Source of the DNA: Isoetes taiwanensis
Lineage: Eukaryota; Streptophyta; Lycopodiopsida; Isoetales; Isoetaceae
NCBI GenBank assembly: GCA_021234155.1
Contig: JAJEKV010000031.1
Location: 15,828,885-15,892,884, forward strand
Reading direction: 5' to 3'
DNA: 64,000 nucleotides
A model generated the notes under the pieces. It was not told the origin of the DNA, ran no database searches, and saw only the letters and a program-made list of their open reading frames with translations. A program made the translations under genes and the position numbers. This document shows positions 60,001 to 64,000 of this stretch, in pieces (positions within the stretch are counted from its first letter, which is position 1; every line of letters starts with the position of its first letter).

Positions 60001-60872
60001 GGAATCTTCCTCTTGCACTTGCACACCCCCGGATCTATAGTAAGTGGAAAGTTCACGGGATCTCCAGGCTATCTCACCTTTGGGAGAATGGGAGATGGAT
60101 CTTCTGGTCCAAACTAAAAAGGCTGGTCCCAAACGCTGGCGAGGGTGATAGGAAGATCCTGAGGGAAATCCAAGCTAATATCTCTGTTCTCTCTGGACTG
60201 GATGGTCCTGAAGAAAGTTGGGAGTGTGTGGAATCCCCTTCCTACAAGGTAGCTAAGGTATATCGAGCGCTTTGTGGAGAAGTTCCCCTTAAAGCTGAGC
60301 TCATTCTAGGGGTCAATAGACCAGCTACTATTCAACTCCTTGCCAACTCCTGGAAGTCCATGTGCTCTCAAAGAATCCAGTTTTTGCAGTGGACAGCCCT
60401 TCAAGGTGGCCTCTCCTCCAATGCTAAACTCTTCCTAAGAGGTATCTCAGCAAGTGAACTGTGCCCTCTAAGCTGTCAAGCTAGCGAATCCACTGCACAC
60501 GTGTTCTTTGGCCCTAGGATTTCTGATTTTTGGAGATGGGTTACTCCGATTCTAGGACTTGACTTACACCAACTCAACTGGCCAGGTATTATAATTTCAT
60601 CTGGGAGCTGCCAAATTACTACTTCTCTGGTATCAATTGCCCTTTGAGTAGTCTGGAAGCATCGATGCCAGGTTGCTTACGGGGGGGAAGAAGTTAGCAT
60701 TGACAAAATTAAAAGCCTCTTCAATATGGAGGTGGCCTTAATGGCGCTAGCCCATCACAGAAAGATGGGTAGGAACTATAATAAGGAACTCGACAGAATT
60801 GGCAAGCTTGAAGGCTTTTACACGTTCTTCAAGTGTAACTGGGTTGACAAGGATGAAGGCAATCATCAATGA
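57062..60872 (+). pseudogene. LINE ORF2: endonuclease, reverse transcriptase, zf-RVT
   Basis: ATG 57,062 starts the APE-type endonuclease: SWNLRG (Asn7), LQEHRL (Glu36), GGDLNM (Asp141) and SDH (Asp229-His230), all catalytic positions present. RT follows with KSPGPDGF (58,478-58,501), a frameshift near 58,830, MDFRKAYD (58,866-58,889), IRQGCPLAPYLF and QYADD (59,181-59,195). The C-terminal zf-RVT-like part (SSNAKLFLRGI, CPL..C, STAHVFF) lies near 60,410-60,520. A TGA at 60,645-60,647 interrupts where family members have Trp. The frame then continues as VVWKHRCQV to TGA at 60,870-60,872. The enzyme would nick target DNA and copy the RNA in place. Only one frameshift and one nonsense change are needed to explain its loss. 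Confidence 0.9.
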
Positions 60873-61162
60873 AGGAGGTAAACTCTTGTCTAGATCTTAA
60901 AAATGAACAACCCCAAACGGCAATGGTGGTGGAAGTGCACAGCCATATCTATAGTACTCACTCTTGTGGTGAAGAAGGTGCTTTGCCCTATAGTACCTAC
61001 ATTAGTGGGGAAGAAGAGCTGGCTGGGCCACTAGTACACCTTCAATTGTCGTGTCTCTGGATTATATTTCTCTATCTGTCCCGATGAGGGGACCCAATGT
61101 ACTCTTTTTCTAAACTAATAAATTATACTCTTACCCTCCCAAAAAAAAAAAAAAAAAAAAAA

Positions 61163-62700
61163 CTTTTAAAATCTGTTTAAACAGACTTTTACCATCCATG
61201 GCCTTTTGCAAAGACCACTTCAAGCCAATATGCAGCCTTAAGCCAAAACAGGTGTAATTTTGACTTAAGCCTTAAAAATGGTTAACATTTATTAAAGCCA
61301 AAGAAATTACCAGACTTTATAGCCAAGACTCAATTCAAATACACGAGATCATGTAGAAAGCAATGCAAGAAATAATGTATCCTTATTCAAGAAATTATTG
61401 TCCACATATCATCTTAAAAGAGGGAAAATAAATTATATACAATGGTACCTTGTCAACGCATTACACATATTAATTTACAGAATGTCATTTCTGTCATGTA
61501 AATACTCGCCCAGAATTGCTTATTGAAAATTCCAGTAGAATCATAGCTTCCTTTAGTCATGAAAACACAACAAGAAGCAAGAAACCCAGTTACCTGCAGT
61601 GAAACCAGAGGACAGTTAGCCTAAGAAGGGTAAGAGCCTAAGTCACTAACAGGTAAGCTTTAGATTTCTTGAGCTTTTCGCCCTTCACCTTGCATGTAAA
61701 CATAAACATAATAGCTAGGTTTATTCATCCACCAAAGCATGTTGACTTACTCTGGCCAATATATTTAACTCACATGCATCCATTTAATTAGCATGCATGC
61801 TAAAAAACCATGACTTAAGCATTCACGACGAGGTCCGGAGGCCTCTTTCCTGGTAATAGGCATGCAAGAGATGTCTATTTTAGCCATAAATTTACGCTGT
61901 TAGAAAGGTCAAATACCAAATTTTCATGCAACAGACTGCACGCATTTGTGTCTCGTAAGCTACACATTTAAAAGGCCCTTTAGAATCAGTATAGAATGCT
62001 TAAGAGCAAGAAATAGCAGCCAATAAATATGTCGCTGCCATCAGTAGACCAGCTACCATGCAACACACTTTGCCTTTATGTTTCTCCAACATAAATTAGT
62101 TAAAACCACGGTAATCTAATGAACACATTCCTTATAGCATCTAGACCTGCAGTCAGCAAGAAGACCTCTCCATTTTTTATAGCTATTTATTTGTAAATGC
62201 ATAATTACATGCCCAAGCAATTATAAATAGGCTTACATATCTCCAAATGCTCAGGTTACATGTACATCTACTTCTTTAACTTACAGCCCAACAGTGGTTT
62301 TAATGTTCTGCCCATTTAATCAGCATATGCTAAGACCATTAACCAGACTTAAATTCAGCTCATAATCTGTTATCTCCTTTGTTATATGATAACCCTTTAC
62401 AGAGCCCCATACCGCAGCATGAACCCATTATAATGCCTTCAATTATCAAAGAAAATTCAATATGTTTTGCTCATTTTCCACGATCAGAAATATTACGTGT
62501 TAAGCAGCATGGATTTATCCTTTATTATGTCTACTCTGTAGGCTTAATGACGTTAAAAATTCTAGCAGAAGCACGTGACCATCCAATAAACAATAAGCTA
62601 TCTACTTAGTGAATGCAAAGTGCATGGATTCAAGCCATGCCAAGTAGATTAACCTTAGATTTAATATCTGACAAATTTAATCTTAAGAAACTCAGCTTAA
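61163..62700. other. AT-rich sequence after the LINE, no gene recognised
   Basis: A perfect 14-bp palindrome TCTGTTTAAACAGA lies at 61,172-61,185, just past the poly(A). Otherwise only short ORFs are present. Confidence 0.45.
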
Positions 62701-62719
62701 TATTCTGTTGGCACTGCCA

Positions 62720-63430
62720 TCATGTGATTATGTGCTCATTTTTAATACGCTTGTTGGTCAAAAGAACATAAGACAAAAGCCTAATATTGCATTTAAGCAA
62801 ACATAAACCAAACCTGATTAGCTCGAAGGTGATTGCCTTTTGTGTTGGTCGTTTTGCTTTTCCACATGGAGTGTACTTGGTACTTTTCTGCACATCATCA
62901 GACTCTTGCATAGATCTAGAATTTCCAGCAGCATCTTGAGCTATATGGATTGAGCACACTTTCTTCAATGATAAAGTTGGATATATAATCGCATTAGCAC
63001 ACATTCTTCAATGCCAAAGCTGGATCTACATTCCCCATAGGAGTTGCTATTGTGTTACCGAATGAACAGATCAACATATTCAGCATCTTCGGCACTCTTT
63101 TTCTCATCTACATGTTCTTCCAAAGATCTTGAGTTTTCTGCTAGACCTTTTATATTGCTAGCCTGATCTGCATGTTCCAGCAACTTTAAGATAGATTCAC
63201 ATTTAAATACTCTATACTCCCTTTAAAAGCCAAAATCGTTACTAAGCATGAACCTGATATATCTTCATCTCTACTCAAAGAGCATTCAAAGAAATTCAAG
63301 AAATAACATAATCTAAAGCTTCCAAACCTGGTAAGCCTGATTTTGTGAGCCAATGCCTTGTGATGTTTTGCTTATAATTCTACAACGAGGCACAAACTTG
63401 CTTGTGATCTTGCAGACCCAGCCATTTCCT
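62720..63430 (-). other. Possible reverse-strand exons, unrecognised
   Basis: Protein-like blocks on the minus strand are GWVCKITSKFVPRCRIISKT (about 63,420-63,340), ESILKLLEHADQASNIKGLA then ENSRSLEEHVDEKKS (about 63,200-63,070), and CSIHIAQDAAGNSRSMQESD then GKAKRPTQKAITFELIR (about 62,960-62,820). The first and last end in CAG/GTTTGG, donor-like. NSRS(L/M) recurs, suggesting repeats. The first block vaguely resembles a BED-type zinc finger with cysteines lost. In-frame stops sit between blocks, so this may be a real multi-exon gene entering from beyond 64 kb or a pseudogene. Confidence 0.25.
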
Positions 63431-63434
63431 CAAC

Positions 63435-64000
63435 CTGTTTCCTCGTAGAAACATTTAGGCTTCTGACCCATAGCAACGAATCATTAGTAAGCAACTAGCA
63501 GAGAATCAATGCCGGATTTTAGATCCATCCTTAACAGTCGGGTGACGCCTAATAGGTTGTCGATCTGCTCCGGATAATTATACCTAATCATACTTTCTTT
63601 TTGCCTTGATAAACTTCTTGGTCGAAACCCTAATTCAAAATCCAATCACATTATTTCCATAACCACAGTCATTTCTTAAGCATGCCATGTCTCCCGTGGC
63701 TTTGTAAAACTTAAAATTGACTTTGGCTCCAAGTTGAACTATAACTTGGTTTTAATTTTTTTGTCTAGCCTTTAAAGGTCATGATCAACAAGCCTCCAAA
63801 TGTTTCTTTTGTCATTTCGCATTTTCCACATTTTCCACAGTTAGAATGTTCAGCCAAGGTAATGTATAAGAATTCAAAAAGTGCCATGTGACCATAATGC
63901 CATTACAACTTCCACAATTTGACCTAGCCCTCAAGCCACGTGTCATGTGTCTCACAAGTTTTTGAGATTTTTAACTTTAGAATCCAGCATCCATAAACCA
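63435..64000. other. No recognised gene at the right edge
   Basis: AT-rich, with repeated 'attttccaca' near 63,820-63,840. No coding frame is supported. Confidence 0.4.

Larger units (their letters stand above)
53463..61162 (+). mobile_element. Near-full-length plant L1 LINE, about 7.7 kb
   Basis: In order: an unusual 5' ORF (53,463-54,239), a DUF4283/zinc-knuckle ORF1 (54,242-55,756), a 1.3-kb spacer holding a 331-codon ORF, ORF2 with endonuclease, RT and zf-RVT (57,062-60,872), a 3' UTR, and a poly(A) tail at 61,141-61,162. A handful of frameshifts and stops disable it. It is clearly the youngest LINE here. The 5' end lies somewhere between the RT scrap at 53.0 kb and 53,463. I found no matching target duplication of the 'cttttaaaatctg' that follows the tail. 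Confidence 0.92.

Noticed and set aside
1-64000. tRNA genes, rRNA, CRISPR arrays, organellar inserts
   Set aside because: No T-arm GGTTCGANTCC-type box with a fitting fold, no rRNA core sequence, no spaced identical short repeats and no organellar gene were recognised by eye. A covariance-model scan would be decisive.

Overview
The window looks like nuclear DNA from a land plant with a large, repeat-rich genome. The evidence is one intact, intronless THESEUS1-like receptor kinase of the CrRLK1L family, plant-type L1 LINEs with a DUF4283-like ORF1 and a zf-RVT-like ORF2 tail, and decayed Ty3/gypsy elements. A fern or gymnosperm would fit the repeat load and the mix of LINE types, but the sequence does not settle the lineage. 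No rRNA, tRNA or CRISPR array was recognised. Most of the 64 kb is old repeat sequence or AT-rich intergenic DNA.

Layout, 0-27 kb: LINE 3' ends that share a hairpin-containing terminal module (about 0.9, 6.3, 7.1, 10.6 and 12.5 kb); a 465-bp tandem duplication (5.3-6.2 kb); an 87-bp minisatellite (6.5-6.9 kb); a Ty3/gypsy protease-RT fragment (7.4-8.2 kb); a degenerate tandem array whose units each hold a palindrome (12.0-13.0 kb); a reverse-strand L1 LINE (17.3 to 13.2 kb) carrying a CpG-rich island; and an unrecognised coding relic (17.6-18.6 kb). From 18.9 to 27 kb little is recognisable apart from short tandem repeats.

Layout, 27-43 kb: an 11-kb Ty3/gypsy element with both LTRs (27,051-38,080). 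It has gag zinc-knuckle, protease, RT, RNase H and integrase remnants, then about 3.8 kb of extra sequence before the 3' LTR. Next come a reverse-strand L1 RT fragment (38.3-39.8 kb) and a reverse-strand ORF resembling an animal-type L1 ORF1 protein (40.5-41.2 kb), which is split by a short LINE tail.

Layout, 43-64 kb: the THE1-like kinase (44,067-46,595) with a 61-codon ORF just upstream; a GC-rich nested dyad (47.9 kb); a 430-bp Mutator-like MITE with perfect 41-bp terminal inverted repeats and a perfect 9-bp target duplication (48.4-48.8 kb); a possible promoter and exons of an unknown gene (50.2-51.6 kb); and a very divergent histone H3 reading frame. That frame starts with the exact H3 N-terminus, has a long unrelated tail, one in-frame TAG, and a CENH3-like histone fold (51,762-52,613). 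It is followed by a different LINE RT scrap and a nearly intact 7.7-kb L1 LINE (53.4-61.2 kb) with an additional duplicated-domain 5' ORF, then AT-rich sequence with possible reverse-strand exons near 63 kb.

The only confidently functional protein gene is the THE1-like kinase. The most interesting items are the H3/CENH3-like frame, the palindrome family found at three loci, the MITE, and the extra ORFs of the LINE and the LTR element.
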